The position numbers and the translations under genes are program-made. Source: Castor canadensis (taxonomy: Eukaryota > Chordata > Mammalia > Rodentia > Castoridae). From it: a stretch of DNA of 64,000 nt. The notes under the pieces are model-generated. The model saw nothing but the letters and a program-made list of their open reading frames with translations. It had not been told where the DNA came from and did not search any database. Below are positions 23,301 through 34,918 of this stretch, in pieces. How positions within the stretch are numbered: the stretch's first letter is position 1; each line of letters begins with the position of its first letter. The stretch lies in contig NC_133387.1 in assembly GCF_047511655.1 (NCBI RefSeq), forward strand, positions 141,232,853 through 141,296,852, read 5' to 3'.

Positions 23301-23638
23301 AATTCCTTTTCTTCCCCTTGTTCAATTTAACTTCTATTAGTAATTTTGACCACAATTAGAAAACTCAACATTATTCTCCTGGTTCATAATTGGTCCCTTC
23401 AGTAAGTTCAGTAGCTCTTGGTGGCATCCATCTTGACATCAGCTCCCACAACTTCTTTTCCCACTGATAGCAGCACTTAGATGAAGTTTTTCATTTACTC
23501 TAGAATAGCTTCCAATAGTATGCCACAAGATGGTTCTGCTTTAGGATGAGCCAGTTCCTGATTTTATTCATGGTTGTGATTTTTCTGATCCCTCTAAGCT
23601 TCAAAGCTCTCAAAAAAAGTTACATTAAGGAGACAAGC
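23301..23638. other. Unassigned intergenic stretch
   Basis: No recognised repeat or gene. Confidence 0.4.
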
Positions 23639-24255
23639 ATGGTGGGGGGTGGGGGGATCCAAGATGGAAACTAGGGTACATTAGCAGAAAGCCTAAGCTC
23701 CAAGACTCCAAAACTTCCCTGAGACATTGGAGCCACATTTGGGTAATTCTGACTGCTTCTAGCCAAAATAATAACTGCCATCAAACTAGGTGCAGGAAAA
23801 AATTCAAACACTGACCCTCAAATCAGCCTTTAATTGCACCTAACAACTGCGACCTGCTGCACAGCCAGCAAGGCAGGTCCAGTCCCAGGAAACCCTCCTC
23901 CCCCATGGTGATTTTTTACTTTTTCTTTTTTCTTTTCCTTCTCTTCTCCTTCCTTGATCAAGCAGAAATAAAGCACCAATCAGAATCAAACTTTTGACAC
24001 CCTGAACCCCTAGCCCGCGGAAAGCCTCCTCACACCACATTACGCTGAGAAAATTTGGCACCATTTCTCACCACTACCACCACTGCTGGCTCCAAACCTG
24101 CCTGCACATCAATTGACAGAACAAACAGGTGAGCAACATGCACCACGAGGGAATCCCCTATCCACCCCCAGGAACATAAACCAGCACAGTCCCTGGCCAG
24201 ACTGATCCCCTACCCAACAAAACTGAATAACAAACAGAAAACTGTAGTCAAACAT
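23639..24255 (+). mobile_element. Possible L1 5' UTR fragment
   Basis: A G-rich lead followed by gatccaagatggaaactag, then agcagaaagcctaagctcca and aaaacttccctgagacattg has the ccaagatgg opening and wording common to rodent and primate L1 5' UTRs (compare 38,272). It is GC-richer than its surroundings. An alternative is unrelated retroelement leader sequence. Confidence 0.4.
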
Positions 24256-24336
24256 GGACAGCAGAGGGTGGAACTCTGCAACTGCACCAGAGAAGGGGGG
24301 AGGGGCAAAAAGCTAATCTCAGCATTGAACTATCAG

Positions 24337-24679
24337 TGTAACAGGGAGGAAGGCTAAAAGAGAAACAGGCTGTGTTCTGATGAGACGGGGGAGGGATGAT
24401 GGCAAAGCAGATAGACAAAACTTAAAGAATTGAAATATGAAGGTCACATAGCACTGGGAAAATGAAATAGCCAATAAAGTCACATGCAGCCACATGTGGG
24501 TTGAGCTTTGCTTTCTGCTTCTATAACCTGCTTGCAAGGGTATATAAGGTGCGTCCTCTTTGTTCTCAGGGCTCAGCCTTTGAACACGAGTCCTCTGGAT
24601 CTGTGCTGGCACAATAAAATGTTTCTTCCTGCTAATCTGCCTCAGAGTCTCGTATCTCAGCTCTTTATTTCCTGCAACA
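24337..24679 (+). repeat. 5' LTR of the class I ERV fossil
   Basis: It runs from tgtaacaggg to cctgcaaca, about 343 bases. U3 ends with a TATA box (tatataagg, about 24,541), R carries AATAAA near 24,613, and U5 runs to CA. The primer-binding site follows five bases later. Confidence 0.75.
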
Positions 24680-24684
24680 TTACT

Positions 24685-24702
24685 TGGGGGATTGTCTGGG
24701 AT
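24685..24702 (+). promoter_or_regulatory. Proline-tRNA-type primer-binding site of the ERV fossil
   Basis: The 18 bases agree at 15 positions with the primer site of gammaretroviruses that use tRNA-Pro. This fixes the element's class and orientation. Confidence 0.75.
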
Positions 24703-25190
24703 TGTGGAGATGATGAGTTATCATCTGGGGTGTATTCCCCAGACTGCTGGGAGGAGATCCCACCAGGTGCCAATGGACAGCTTTATCTGGAGGGGGATTT
24801 GTCCTCCCAGTGAGTTGGGGTGAAGGCCTCAGATGCACAGTGGAACCCAGTGAGGAGCAGGAACCAATTTGGAAGCACTGCTCATCAGCCTGATAAGAAC
24901 CCAGGTTCAAACTCAGGCTTTCCTCAGGAGGCAGAAAGGGAGATTGATCACCACCCAGAGACCATTAGTAACCACCTTTTGGTCTCTCAGGTTTGGGGAG
25001 TGGGGTGGAAGCGCTGTGCAATACAAAAGACACCTCCAAGAGTTAATGGGGACTTGAGCTTTTCCTGGGAAATAATCACAACTGAGGTTAAGGGATGGAT
25101 TAAAAAAAATCAGTTCCAAAGGGGGGAAACTCCCAAGAGAACAGATGCATCATCCACCATTCCACTGGATAGCCCTGTGGGTATAATTTA

Positions 25191-25927
25191 AACACTTTTT
25201 TCTTTTTCTTTTTTTTTTTTGAGAGTGCACTCTAATTTGTGGGTATGTGTGTGAATTTGTTTAAAGCAGTGGGCAATATTTAATTTACTCCTGAAATTCC
25301 AGCTTGTCTTATGCACTCTTAAGTTGACAGTTTTTCCTGGCATACTTAATTTATAAAACTTGTGTGTGTGTGTACATGTAAGCATCTTCAAAATGGCTCT
25401 TAAAGTGCTGTTATAAGGTTAATGTGATATTCAAGATAACAAAAAACCAGGGTGTTTGTTTTAAAAATCTCTATTACAAACTACTTAAGCTTTTTACATT
25501 CAAATATGTAAACATCTTGAGGATGGTTCTCATTATAAAGTAAATGTAAAAAAATTATTACTCTGTTCTACTGCTACTTTTAAGAAAACAGGTTTTCAAG
25601 CTTATTTCAATCAGGTCTCACTAGGATGCAGGCATTCAGGGGTTAACACTCTTGCTTAGACCAAAGGGAGAAAAAGGGAGGCTACAGCCTGCAACAGAAA
25701 TCTTAAAATTTGGGTAGTTAAAAATAACCTTAGCCTGTTTCATTCTGTCATAAATAAAATCTGAGATTTAATTCTCTCTTATAATACATTGGTCTGTTAA
25801 CAAATGGACTTTCTATAAATTGTTTTTATACAAAAAATAATTTCAAGGTTGCTTTCTTTCTGTTTTTTTTCCATACAAATATAAGGTTCTAAGTTAAAAG
25901 ATTTTATAAGTTAATTTCAATAAGTAA

Positions 25928-25977
<50 letters not shown>

Positions 25978-26869
25978 AAGATATGGGTTTTTAAAATAAA
26001 AAGATAAAAATACTCAAATAAAAAAAGGACAAAGACACTCTCCCCCAGGGGATACAAAATAAGTTGTCATAAAGGTACAGAGTAAATTGTCATAAACAGA
26101 TGGAGCTTACAAATGCTTATGTAAGTGATTGGGTTGACTAAAATCTAGTTCCATTAAAGGTTTTGTAAGGTCAAAATTTAATGTACTGATGTTAAACTAA
26201 AACTTCATTCTCTAAGCTCATAATAACAAAACTATCTTAAAAATATTGTTCTTAATAACATTTACAAAAACTGTCTTAAAAATGGTTTTTCTTTTGTCAA
26301 GATAACTATCAGAAATTCTTGGTGCTACAGGTTGATCCACAAATTTGTTAAGACAATAAGAGTTTATTAAAACACATAAAATCACAGGGAGTGCTGCTGC
26401 ACTGATGTGAGGGTTGAGACAAATTTACTTATATAAAAAAAATAACCAACCCAAACTACACCCTCCAGATGGATAAAAAAAAAAAAACCTCAAAAAAAGA
26501 AGTGTTACACTGGAGATCAAGACATCTAGTTTTTATTAAAGTCAACAAAATTGAGATGTTAGTCCTACTCCTTCCACATGGCAGGCAAAGGGAATTTTTG
26601 GCCTGAGATAGCTAAATTGAACCTATTATTTTAGGGAGGGCTCCATTGACTACATGTTGAGGAGATCCTGCTAAATATCATGAGCCATCTGTTAATGTCA
26701 ACAATCTGGGATGTGATCCCTTATCAACATCTAAGCCATGATTCTTGGTCATTAGGTTTCCTAACTCCATGCTTGGTCCCCATAAATATTTTCCTGTGTT
26801 CTCTGATGACTTTTGTCAGGGTTTTAACTACTAAGGTAACTGAGTTATGTTCCTTTAAGAGTTGGTTTC
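25191..26869. other. AT-rich stretch inside the ERV interval
   Basis: No recognisable coding content. A (CT)n(AT)n microsatellite is annotated separately. It may be decayed retroviral interior or unrelated sequence. Confidence 0.4.
25931..25976. repeat. (CT)n(AT)n microsatellite
   Basis: About 14 CT units pass directly into about 9 AT units. Confidence 0.95.
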
Positions 26870-27252
26870 TGTTGGGGTTAACAATGAGGACAGCCATGTT
26901 AGGACTGGACCTCCTCCCCCCTTGCAGATGGCTTACTAGAAACTCCCCACTCAAACCCAAAGACTGACAAAGAGACAGTTGTTAACCTTTATCTCCCAGA
27001 TAGATGACAAGGACATTTGGGCAGACAATAACCTAACTACAACTTATCTTTCTTGGTTGACCAGCAACAATATCCCTTACTGACCTTCCTGGTACTTTTC
27101 CACTAGCCCTCTATATCTAGCCCAAGCCTGTGTATGACAATAGGCTCTAGCTCTCTTGCTGGGGTCCCCCTCCACAGGGCTCCTGCCTAAACAATAAACC
27201 CTGTGCTGGTGTTTGAGCCTCTGCCTCTTCCATCCCTCTTATTTTCTAATAG
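26870..27252 (+). mobile_element. Candidate solo LTR of a second class I ERV family
   Basis: It starts tgttggggttaacaatg. A CT-rich region (gctctagctctcttgctggg, tccccctccacagggctcct) is followed by aaacaataaaccctgtgctg and a T-rich U5-like end. This is the U3-R-U5 texture of ERV1 LTRs. It differs from the LTR at 24,337. The 3' boundary is uncertain and I see no target-site duplication. Confidence 0.5.
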
Positions 27253-27972
27253 TTAATATAAAAATTTCTAGATGACCTCATGGTTAAACAAAAGTTGTCT
27301 TGGATGATTCTAACACAGTCGGCACCCTATATGTATCTGTAACTGGGCTATTTGGGTTTACTAAAACTCCCTACAACTGATAAGGTTTTACTTCAAAAAC
27401 AACTAAACTAATATGTATATTAGTTTATATACATATATAACCTCTATAGAGCTATGATGCTATTGCTGGTTCCTTATATAAATATATTTATGTTTTTCAA
27501 GTATATTAAGACTTCTAAAATACAAAATTTAAATAAACATGGTAACAAAAAGTTAATGGTACTGATATACTGTTCTGTTAGTTGCTAAATTGTCCATCAA
27601 AATTTTAACCATGGCTCTTTCAAGTTTTTGTCATTACAGTTCTGATCCTTCTGGGGCATTTACAATCAAGTCCATAAAAATGACTCTACTAAGTACTTAT
27701 GTGTCAGCCAGATTAGCTTTTAGACATCTGCTTTTGTTGGATTTTGTTTTATATTGTCCTTGTCTAAAAGCCCATTGCCTAAGAGACACTCCTTCTAAGC
27801 CTCTTTGTTGCTTAAATTTGGTCAAAAGGGTCTTGTTGGCACTGACTCCCACCTTATCTGTTCATTATTTTCCCCCTGATGTGGGACCAAAACCAACCAA
27901 ATGAACAAAATCCAGAAAAGAACAAAATTCTCACAATGAAAAAAGAAAATGACTAGTCAAGAAAGATCTTCA
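27253..27972. other. Unassigned AT-rich stretch inside the ERV interval
   Basis: An open frame at 27,590-27,904 has no family resemblance that I can defend. The rest is AT-rich. Confidence 0.35.
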
Positions 27973-28066
27973 GTCTTCGGCCATACCACCCTGAACACAC
28001 CCAATCTCATCTGATCTCAATATCAACTAAACAAACTTGGGCCTGGTTAGTACTTAGATGGGAAAC
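27973..28066 (+). pseudogene. 5S rRNA pseudogene, 3'-truncated, retroposed
   Basis: The sequence gtcttcggccataccaccct, gaacacacccaatctcatct, gatctc and later gggcctggttagtacttaga, tggga reproduces mammalian 5S rRNA (GTCTACGGCCATACCACCCT...GGGCCTGGTTAGTACTTGGA) from its first base to about position 90. CpG sites have decayed to CA or TG (gaacgcgcccgatctcg has become gaacacacccaatctca). The internal promoter region is altered by a changed stretch around 28,020-28,036. The last 30 bases are missing. Identical 10-bp direct repeats (agatcttcag) flank it at 27,964-27,973 and 28,067-28,076. This indicates insertion by L1-type retroposition rather than a functional array gene. Confidence 0.9.
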
Positions 28067-28477
28067 AGATCTTCAGAAGAGACTGCACAGAGACAAGCAA
28101 CTTAGAGACAAAGGTGGGAATGCCATCAAAATTCAAATGGAGTCACTGGTGCCAGACCTCTCAAAAATTACCAAGGCTGAGAGGATTAAAAAAATGGTTC
28201 TTACATACGTGTTGCTGTCTGGCATTAAAGCCCTTCCAGATACAAACTTATATTTTCAGACAGGGTCTTCGACCTAGAGACAAAATGACTATTTTTACTG
28301 GCTCTAAACATGTCCTGTGATACTTAAAGATGATAGTTTTAACTTTTTTTAAACAATGAGTTTTCTTGGACATATATACTGACAGTATATTGTTGCCATG
28401 GTAATTCTACTCAGTTAAAAAACAAAAGACATTGTCTGGGTAAAAGATAAAATGTTCAGCCATTAAAACTCCATTAA
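28067..28477 (+). other. Probable retroviral interior between 5S pseudogene and integrase end
   Basis: The stretch lies directly upstream of the integrase remnant, and the first part (28,114-28,320) has coding-like composition. I could not match it residue by residue to a named protein. Confidence 0.35.
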
Positions 28478-28575
28478 AGGGGCCCTTTTGTTGTTGTCTT
28501 GTCTATCTCCACTACAGTTAAAGTAGCAGAGATTGCTCCTTGGATCCACCACAGTCCGGTCAAGCCAGCTTCTCT
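28478..28575 (+). pseudogene. ERV integrase C-terminal remnant (fossil)
   Basis: The translation contains KGPFVVVLS and VKVAEIAPWIHHSPVKPA. This is the SH3-like C-terminal segment of gammaretroviral integrase (murine leukaemia virus reads VLLTTPTAVKV...WIHHTHVKAA). It marks the end of pol in the fossil provirus. Confidence 0.8.
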
Positions 28576-28854
28576 TGAGTGGGAGTGCATCCCTGAGCCA
28601 GCTTCACCATGTAAGATCACCTTCTGGAACCACCCTCCCTCAGCAGGACTCTGCTTCCCAGGAAACAACAGGGGACCATGGATAGCAGGACGACGGCCCT
28701 GATCTAGTCACTCCAGAAAGCTGACTAATCTATACATGGCTAAAGCTTGAGGAGTCAACTTTCTAACAGGACAAATGGACTGTTTTCCATACCAGTTATT
28801 TCACTGTAATGTATTATCACTCCTTGTCTGTATCTGTTGTTGTAAGTTTACAGT

Positions 28855-29588
28855 TTACTCCAAAGGCACCTGCACACCCATGTTTATTGCAGCACTATTC
28901 ACAATAGCCAAGTTATGAAAACTGCCAAGATGCCCCACTACTGAAGAATGGATTAAGAAAATGTGGTATTTATACACAATGGAATTTTACTCAGCCACAA
29001 AGAAGAATGAAATCTTTCATTCATAAGTAAATGGATGGAACTGGAGAACATCATCTTAAACAAAGTTAGTCAGGCTCGAAAGGTCAAAAATTGTATGTTC
29101 TCCCTCAGATGAGGACTTTAGACCTAAAATAAATGCAGTAATATTATGGGACATGGGTCACATGCTAAGGGGAGAATGCATACAGGAGGAATAGGGAAAG
29201 GGAAGGAAACATAAAACTTGAAAGTGTTTGATGTGCCCACTGTACAGGAGTGAATATAGTAATCATAAACTGACCCAGGTCACTATGGGAAGGTGAATAG
29301 GAAATAGTGAAGAGGTCTGGTAGAGATGAACTAATGTGGGTTGTAATACACAGGTGCATGGAAGCAATGCTAGGAATCTCTCTGTAGAGCTATCTTTATC
29401 TCAAGCTAGTAAAAATGCTATGCCTTTCTTATTATCTCTTATGTTTTCTCTTCAACAAAACTGGAGAAGAGGGCAGAACAGGTCCTACCTGGAAGCGAGT
29501 GGGGTAGGGGGAGTGGGAGGGGGCAAAAGGCAGTAGGGAAAATGGCCCAAACAATGTATGCACATATGAATAAATGAATAAACAACAA
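28855..29588 (+). mobile_element. 5'-truncated L1
   Basis: It starts tactccaaaggcacctgcac in the ORF2 C-terminus. The 3' UTR has a G-rich tract at about 29,495-29,530, and it ends acaatgtatgcacatatgaa plus tail. It interrupts or follows the ERV fossil. Confidence 0.92.
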
Positions 29589-30189
29589 ATGGAAATCTCC
29601 ATGCCCCTTTTTAGCATGCTGCACCCAGAGGCACAGCACAGGGCTCCTTACTGTTCTTTAACCCAGCTTCACCATTTAAACCTTCTGAGTTACAGTTTCA
29701 AAATCATCTGTTTCATATAACAGGCATAAAGCCACCTTGTTTTGTCATATGTTTCCTTCAAATTTGTGAAATAAAAACAACGTACATGTCATGTGCTTGG
29801 AGCAGATTTTTATAATGTCACAACAATATTATATTCTGGGGTCATTTATATGCCCTGTCTTCATTTTCTTTGCTTCCTCATGTTGATATTGTTTCTGAAT
29901 CCATTATGTCATTCCAAAGTATACACATCTTTCAGTGATAACCACATGTGTTTTCTTCTTCTGTAGATCTCACCACTCCAAGGTATAATCATACTCACCT
30001 CTGTTGAATCTCTATAATAATGATGTCTTTTCTGGTATTGTCTACTGTTAATGAACGCTTATAGATGAATGCTAATGAAAATTGTCAAATTCTTGAGAAC
30101 AATTTTGTTTCTTCATTCAAAAGTTTGATAAATATTGATATCCAGCATCTTATGGAATTTTGAATTTCCTACTTTTTATATTATAAAGA
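29589..30189. other. Unassigned intergenic stretch
   Basis: AT-rich, with no recognised repeat or gene. Confidence 0.4.
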
Positions 30190-30350
30190 TTTCTATTGAC
30201 CTCCCATCTTCTGCCATGAGGAAGCAATGTTCCCCCCTGTGGAGTCTGCAGCACCATAGCACTATCTTGGAGGCAGAAAGCCATCCTCCCCAGACAACTG
30301 AATCTGTTGGCATTTTGATCTTGGACACCACAGCTCAAAATGTGAGATGG
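30190..30350 (+). repeat. Old interspersed repeat, same family as 19,385-19,762 in opposite orientation
   Basis: ccatcttctgccatgaggaa, then ccagacaactgaatctgttg and cattttgatcttggacacca match the old mammalian repeat wording (ccatcttctgccatgtgagg...tgccttgatcttggac). Confidence 0.55.
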
Positions 30351-31197
30351 GCAAAGATAGTAAAGGAGGAGCTTTCACCATTTGAGTCCATGAATGGGTA
30401 GAGTCACAATAACAAGGAGAGATTATGTTATGAAAGGAGAAAGAAATGAAAAGAATCAGAAACCACAAAAGAGGGACAGGTCAACTGAAAACCACAAAGA
30501 AGCAGCAGAAAGGCAAGATAATAATTTAGGAAACAGTCTGCATCTCCTACCCTGCCTACATCACAAGGTAAGATAGGTAGCCTTACCAACAGACTGGCAG
30601 ACCTATATGGGTAACAAGTCCACTTTCCCCCCAAGTCTTAAGCCCAGTGTGAGGATTTGATTCTGCAATGACTTCTGCATGATAATCCAGCATTAGAGAA
30701 GAAATATACAATTTTGTTTTCCCATATCTTAGCAAGCAGCAGTGAGGGACCATATTATCAATATCACTGAAAAGGCAGAGTCATTTGAAGTGTTTTATGT
30801 TGAAATTGTTGTCATTAATTTTTAAATGGGCATAATAAAGTTTATAACGTTTGCCTTTAAGTCCTCAGGAATTTGTGCAACACTTAGAAAACTCAGCCCA
30901 ACATCCAGACTATAGGGGTATTCTCTAGGATTTTTTGGGGGTGTACTTTTGTCACTTAATTTTGTAGATCTGAGTTGGAATTTATTCTTACATAGGATAT
31001 GGATAGTTATCTCATTCATTCTTTTGCTAAATTGGCATTTCAGATTGCTACCATTATTTACTAAAATGATCCACTTTTCCCAGAGATTTCAGATGTTAAT
31101 TATGTGATACACTTAATTTTCTATATTGTGAATCCTATTGTGGTTGTTGTATTCATTTGGACTTCTGCTTTTGTAATTTTAAAAGTTTTGCAGCTTG
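30351..31197. other. Unassigned intergenic stretch
   Basis: Nothing recognised. Short open frames have no family signature. Confidence 0.4.
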
Positions 31198-31975
31198 TTT
31201 TTTTAAATTATTATTCATTTATTCACATGTGTGTACATTGTTTGGGTCATTTCTCTCTCCTGCCCCCCACCCCCGCCTCCATCCTCTCCTCCCCTCCCTT
31301 GCAGGCAGAACCTGTTTTGCACTTTTCTCCAGTTCCGTTGAAGAGCAGAAATAAGCAATAATAAGAAAGACATAGCATTTTTGTTAGCTGAGATAAGGAC
31401 AGCTATACAGAGAGATTCTTAGCATTGCTTCCATGTACATATGTGTTACAACCCAGGTTTATTCATGTCTAACTGATCTTTACACTGATCCCCTTCTCAT
31501 GTTGACTTCTGTTGCTTTAAGGTTTCTGTATTAATTCCTCTGGAGTGGAGACATCAAATGCTTTCATGTTTTGGGTTTTCTATCTAACCTCGTATCTCCC
31601 ATATATGTTCTCCCCTTGTTATGTAACCCAAGTCCTACAACAATGCTGTATTTGTGCTAGATCTAAAGACTGCATATGAGGGAGAACATATGATTTTTTG
31701 GTCTTCTGAGCCTGGATAACCTCGCTCAGAATGATGTTCTCCAGTTCCATCCATTTTTTTGCAAATGGTAAGATTTCATTTTTCTTCATGGCTGAATAAA
31801 ATTCCATTGTGTATAAATACATTTTCTTAATCCATTCATCAGTAGTGGGGCATCTTGGCTGTTTCCATAACCTGGCTATTGTGAATAGCACTGCAATAAA
31901 ATGGGTGTATAGATGCCTTTGGAGTATCCTGTGTTGCATTTCTTTGGGTATATCCCCAGGAGTGGGAGCAGCTTG
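31198..31975 (-). mobile_element. 5'-truncated L1, antisense
   Basis: It reads from T-rich tail and attcatttattcacatgtgt through a C-rich tract (about 31,260-31,300) into the ORF2 C-terminus in reverse (tggctattgtgaatagcact, ctttgggtatatccccagga). Confidence 0.92.
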
Positions 31976-32199
31976 CTTTGATATATGGTATTTCTAACTT
32001 CCCTCAAAGCTTTTTCATATTAAATGGTTTTCTAGCATTTTCCCTTTTTATATAAAAATCTACTATTAGATTAGCCTAAATCTACTGCAGTTGTTACATA
32101 GCAATACGAACCCATTTCACTCTACTCATTGCTTAATTACAATCAGAAATCTGAAAAACATGCTAAAAATCCATCTGAGGACTCTTTAGAGTAAATAAA

Positions 32200-33182
32200 C
32201 TTGGTATAAAAATATATTCAAAATACATTATAGGCCAAATGGTAAAACCCAAATCTATAAAAATAATAGAAGAAAATCTATTTTGAAACAGAAGTATACA
32301 AAGATTTTTAGGAATACATACACATAATTTTAAAATGATAACTTGAACATCAAAATCAAACAAATTTATTTTGAAGAACACTATAAAGAACATGCAAAGT
32401 AAGTCACAAATTTGAATAAAATATTTGCAAAGCACATTTCTGATAGATGTCTTCCATCCAGAAACAGAATGCATCCAAAATAAACATTTAAGTACAATTC
32501 AATAAGAGATCAAAACTCAGCAATAAAATGAGCAAAAGACTTTAATTTACAAATAAGGTAAGAAGATTAACAATAAGCACATAAAAACATACTACTATTA
32601 GGCACACAGGAAAATATATGAAAAACTTATAAAATCATTACATTAAAGCCAAAATATATAAAACTCAGCTGTGACTATGATACAGACTATCATTGTTTCT
32701 TGTGTTTAAAATTTGCCATACTAGAAAACAGGTTAGCAACTTATTAAGCAGTTAAGCAAACACCTACCATGTAATCCAGCTATTCCACATGTAGGTATTG
32801 GCTCAAATGTAGTATATACTTACAAGAGAAGTTTACTAGGCAATAAAAATGAATTTATGGATGAACATTTAAATTACTATTTTAGCGAAGAAAGCTAAGC
32901 ACAAATTAACACCTATTGTATTATTTAATTTACATGAAATTATAGAAAATGCCAGTGAATCTACTGTGACAAGATACAGATCAGTTATTGCCTGTGGACA
33001 GAGGGCAAAAGAATACTCAAAAAGGAATGAAGTGCTTGTTATCCTGATGGTGGTGATGCTTTCAAAGGTATATCCAGATGTCCAGACTTCTGTGTTCAAA
33101 TTTTGCAGTTACATGTGTACAGTTTTACGTACGTCAACTGCGTTTCATCACTTTCATATACTAACGATACTTCAATAAAGTC
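32200..33182 (+). mobile_element. Old L1 (L1M-like) ORF2 end and 3' UTR, crossing the outer edge of the left arm
   Basis: aaataatagaagaaaatcta, then agaacactataaagaacatg, then aaatgagcaaaagactttaa, then catgtaatccagctattcca, and an end like cttcaataaagtcag are L1 ORF2 C-terminal and 3' UTR sequence, far more diverged than the recent L1s. The outer boundary of the inverted duplication (32,632) lies inside it. Confidence 0.75.
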
Positions 33183-33189
33183 AGAAATT

Positions 33190-33690
33190 CTCTAGAATTT
33201 TTGTTTGGTATTTTAACTAGAGTTGTCTTAAATTTACAGATCCTCTAGTGAGAAGTAATATCTTTAAATGTCGAGTGGTCCTTTCCAATAAAAATAAAGA
33301 CCTTCTCATTTGTTCAAGTCTCCTATTGTATACTTTGGGCATACTTGAATATTTCCCTATATAAGATATGTTTCTCACATTTGTGTTAAGTAGGTCAATT
33401 GTACTGCATCTTTTCACTACTGCTGTAAATAGGGTTTATATCCTGTAAACTAGTTGAACTGCAATATTGATATGAGTTTTAGTTTACCTTTTGTTACCTT
33501 ACTGAATTATTAGTTTTACTTTTATCATTAATTCTCTGAGGATTTAAAGGTAGTTTATTGTATTATCTGCAATTTAAGATAACTTTTTTCCTTTCCTCTA
33601 ACTTTTTCTCCTAGGGGTTTCTGCTATATAATTGCATTTACTACCAATTTGAGTATATAAATAAATTTTGATGGGCTATGCACATACTTC
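33190..33690 (-). mobile_element. Old L1 ORF2 remnant, antisense (left arm)
   Basis: ttttaactagagttgtctta, then ttcaagtctcctattgtata and later tctgctatataattgcattt is reversed, decayed L1 ORF2. The mirror copy is at about 49,187-49,687. Confidence 0.55.
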
Positions 33691-33944
33691 CTTTGTTCTG
33701 TATCTTTGTAGAAAGACCTCAGTGGCTCATGAGTACAAAAAAGGAAACAGAAATACAGAGATTACAAATATACTGAACAGAAAAAAATTGTAAATGTGTA
33801 TTTAGTATTACCAGCTGCCAGCATTGCCATCCCTGTTCTGTAACTTGTTTAACTTTTTTCTTATTCATTGTGCATTTGTCTTGTTCATTCAAGAATTCAT
33901 GAATGATATCTAGAATCAGGTTATATGTCTATTTGCATGCACAT

Positions 33945-34005
33945 AAGTGGGCAACTCAGTGCCTCTCACATAGCACATGCTCAATAAGCAAGCATGATGC
34001 TTTTT
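33945..34005 (+). repeat. MIR 3' fragment (left arm)
   Basis: cagtgcctctcacatagcac and atgctcaataagcaagca match MIR cagtgcctggcacatagtag...gctcaataaatg. The mirror is at about 48,872-48,932. Confidence 0.6.
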
Positions 34006-34049
34006 AAATGTTTTTTCCTTTTTTTATTGTTATGCTGGGCATACATTGT

Positions 34050-34470
34050 GGCATTTACTACTTATTCAGAGTAGAACAAAGGAACATCTTGCAATAGTTT
34101 TAAGGGGGCAGGGAAGGATTGAGGGGGAGAGACCATGACGGTGCTCTAACCAATGTACAATATATGCCCATTGGGAATTGTCACAATGAACATCCCTGCG
34201 AAACAAATATATCCTAATAAAAATTAATGGAAAAAAGTTCTTGTAATATATCATACTTAAACTCACCCCTCCATCATTCTCCTTTATCCCTCTTTCCCTC
34301 CCCAATCCTGGAATAGTTCACTAGGCCTCTTTTTGGCTTTTACATATATGTGTACACAGTATTTGCAGTATATTCACCCTCCTATTTCCTTCCCCACATC
34401 CTTCCCTGTCTCACTGCTACCAAGTACCCCAGACAGGACGTGTTTCACCCAAGCATAATAGTGAAATTCT
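34050..34470. mobile_element. Two facing old L1 3' ends (left arm)
   Basis: From 34,050 to 34,235 (+), gtacaatatatgcccattgg then ttgtcacaatgaacatccct and cctaataaaaatt is an old L1 3' end. From 34,240 to 34,470 (-), a similar end is reversed (atactt...cacccctccatc...tacagtattt-like). The mirror is at about 48,407-48,827. Confidence 0.5.
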
Positions 34471-34574
34471 AAAATCTTATCCCTTTTCAATCACAGTAAA
34501 AGACAGTTTCCCTGTCAAAAGATAACAATACTAAAACCCACTTTACAAAATTCTGTTTTCAATTTTGGGCAGGA

Positions 34575-34700
34575 GGCTATGGAGTAGTGGTTGACAAAGG
34601 GTCTCACTATGTAGCCCAGGCTGGCCTTGAACTCATGATCATCCAGACTTACCCCGCTGAGTGCTAGAATTACAGACATAGGTCACCTGGTCTAGTTCTC
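34575..34700 (-). repeat. B1 SINE, antisense (left arm)
   Basis: agggtctcactatgtagccc, aggctggccttgaactcatg and tgctagaattacagacatag are B1. The mirror copy is at about 48,177-48,302. Confidence 0.85.
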
Positions 34701-34764
34701 TCTTTTCATTTTACTGTGGAAACTGAATCAACTATAAATGAAAAATACACTTCAAAAATCTGTT

Positions 34765-34850
34765 TAGGAGGTCTGGGGATGTAGCTTAGTGTGTTTGCCT
34801 AGCATGCAATAGGTCCTGGGTGTGATATCACAAACAGAATACCAAAGACA
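34765..34850 (+). repeat. ID SINE (left arm)
   Basis: ggtctggggatgtagcttag, then gtttgcctagcatgcaatag and gtcctgggtgtgatatcac. This is the classical ID form (ggggatgtagctcag), distinct from the ggactggcagag form elsewhere. The mirror is at about 48,027-48,112. Confidence 0.85.
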
Positions 34851-34918
34851 AAGAACAAACACCACAGACTCAATGAAACTATTCATTTCTCCCATGTGTA
34901 AATCTACAAAATCAAGAC

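Larger units (their letters stand above)
24337..28780 (+). mobile_element. Fossil class I (gammaretrovirus-like) endogenous retrovirus, heavily decayed and incomplete
   Basis: The parts are in proviral order on the plus strand: 5' LTR (24,337-24,679), tRNA-Pro-type primer-binding site (24,685-24,702), leader sequence to about 25,190, and the C-terminal part of integrase (28,478-28,575). The distance from primer site to integrase end (about 3.9 kb) is shorter than in a complete gammaretrovirus, so much of gag and pol is missing or unrecognisable. No matching 3' LTR was found, and an L1 begins at about 28,855. It is old and broken many times. The downstream limit is approximate. Confidence 0.7.

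Noticed and set aside
27973-28066. A functional 5S rRNA gene
   Set aside because: The last quarter is missing, CpG sites are decayed, the internal region is altered, and it is flanked by a target-site duplication.
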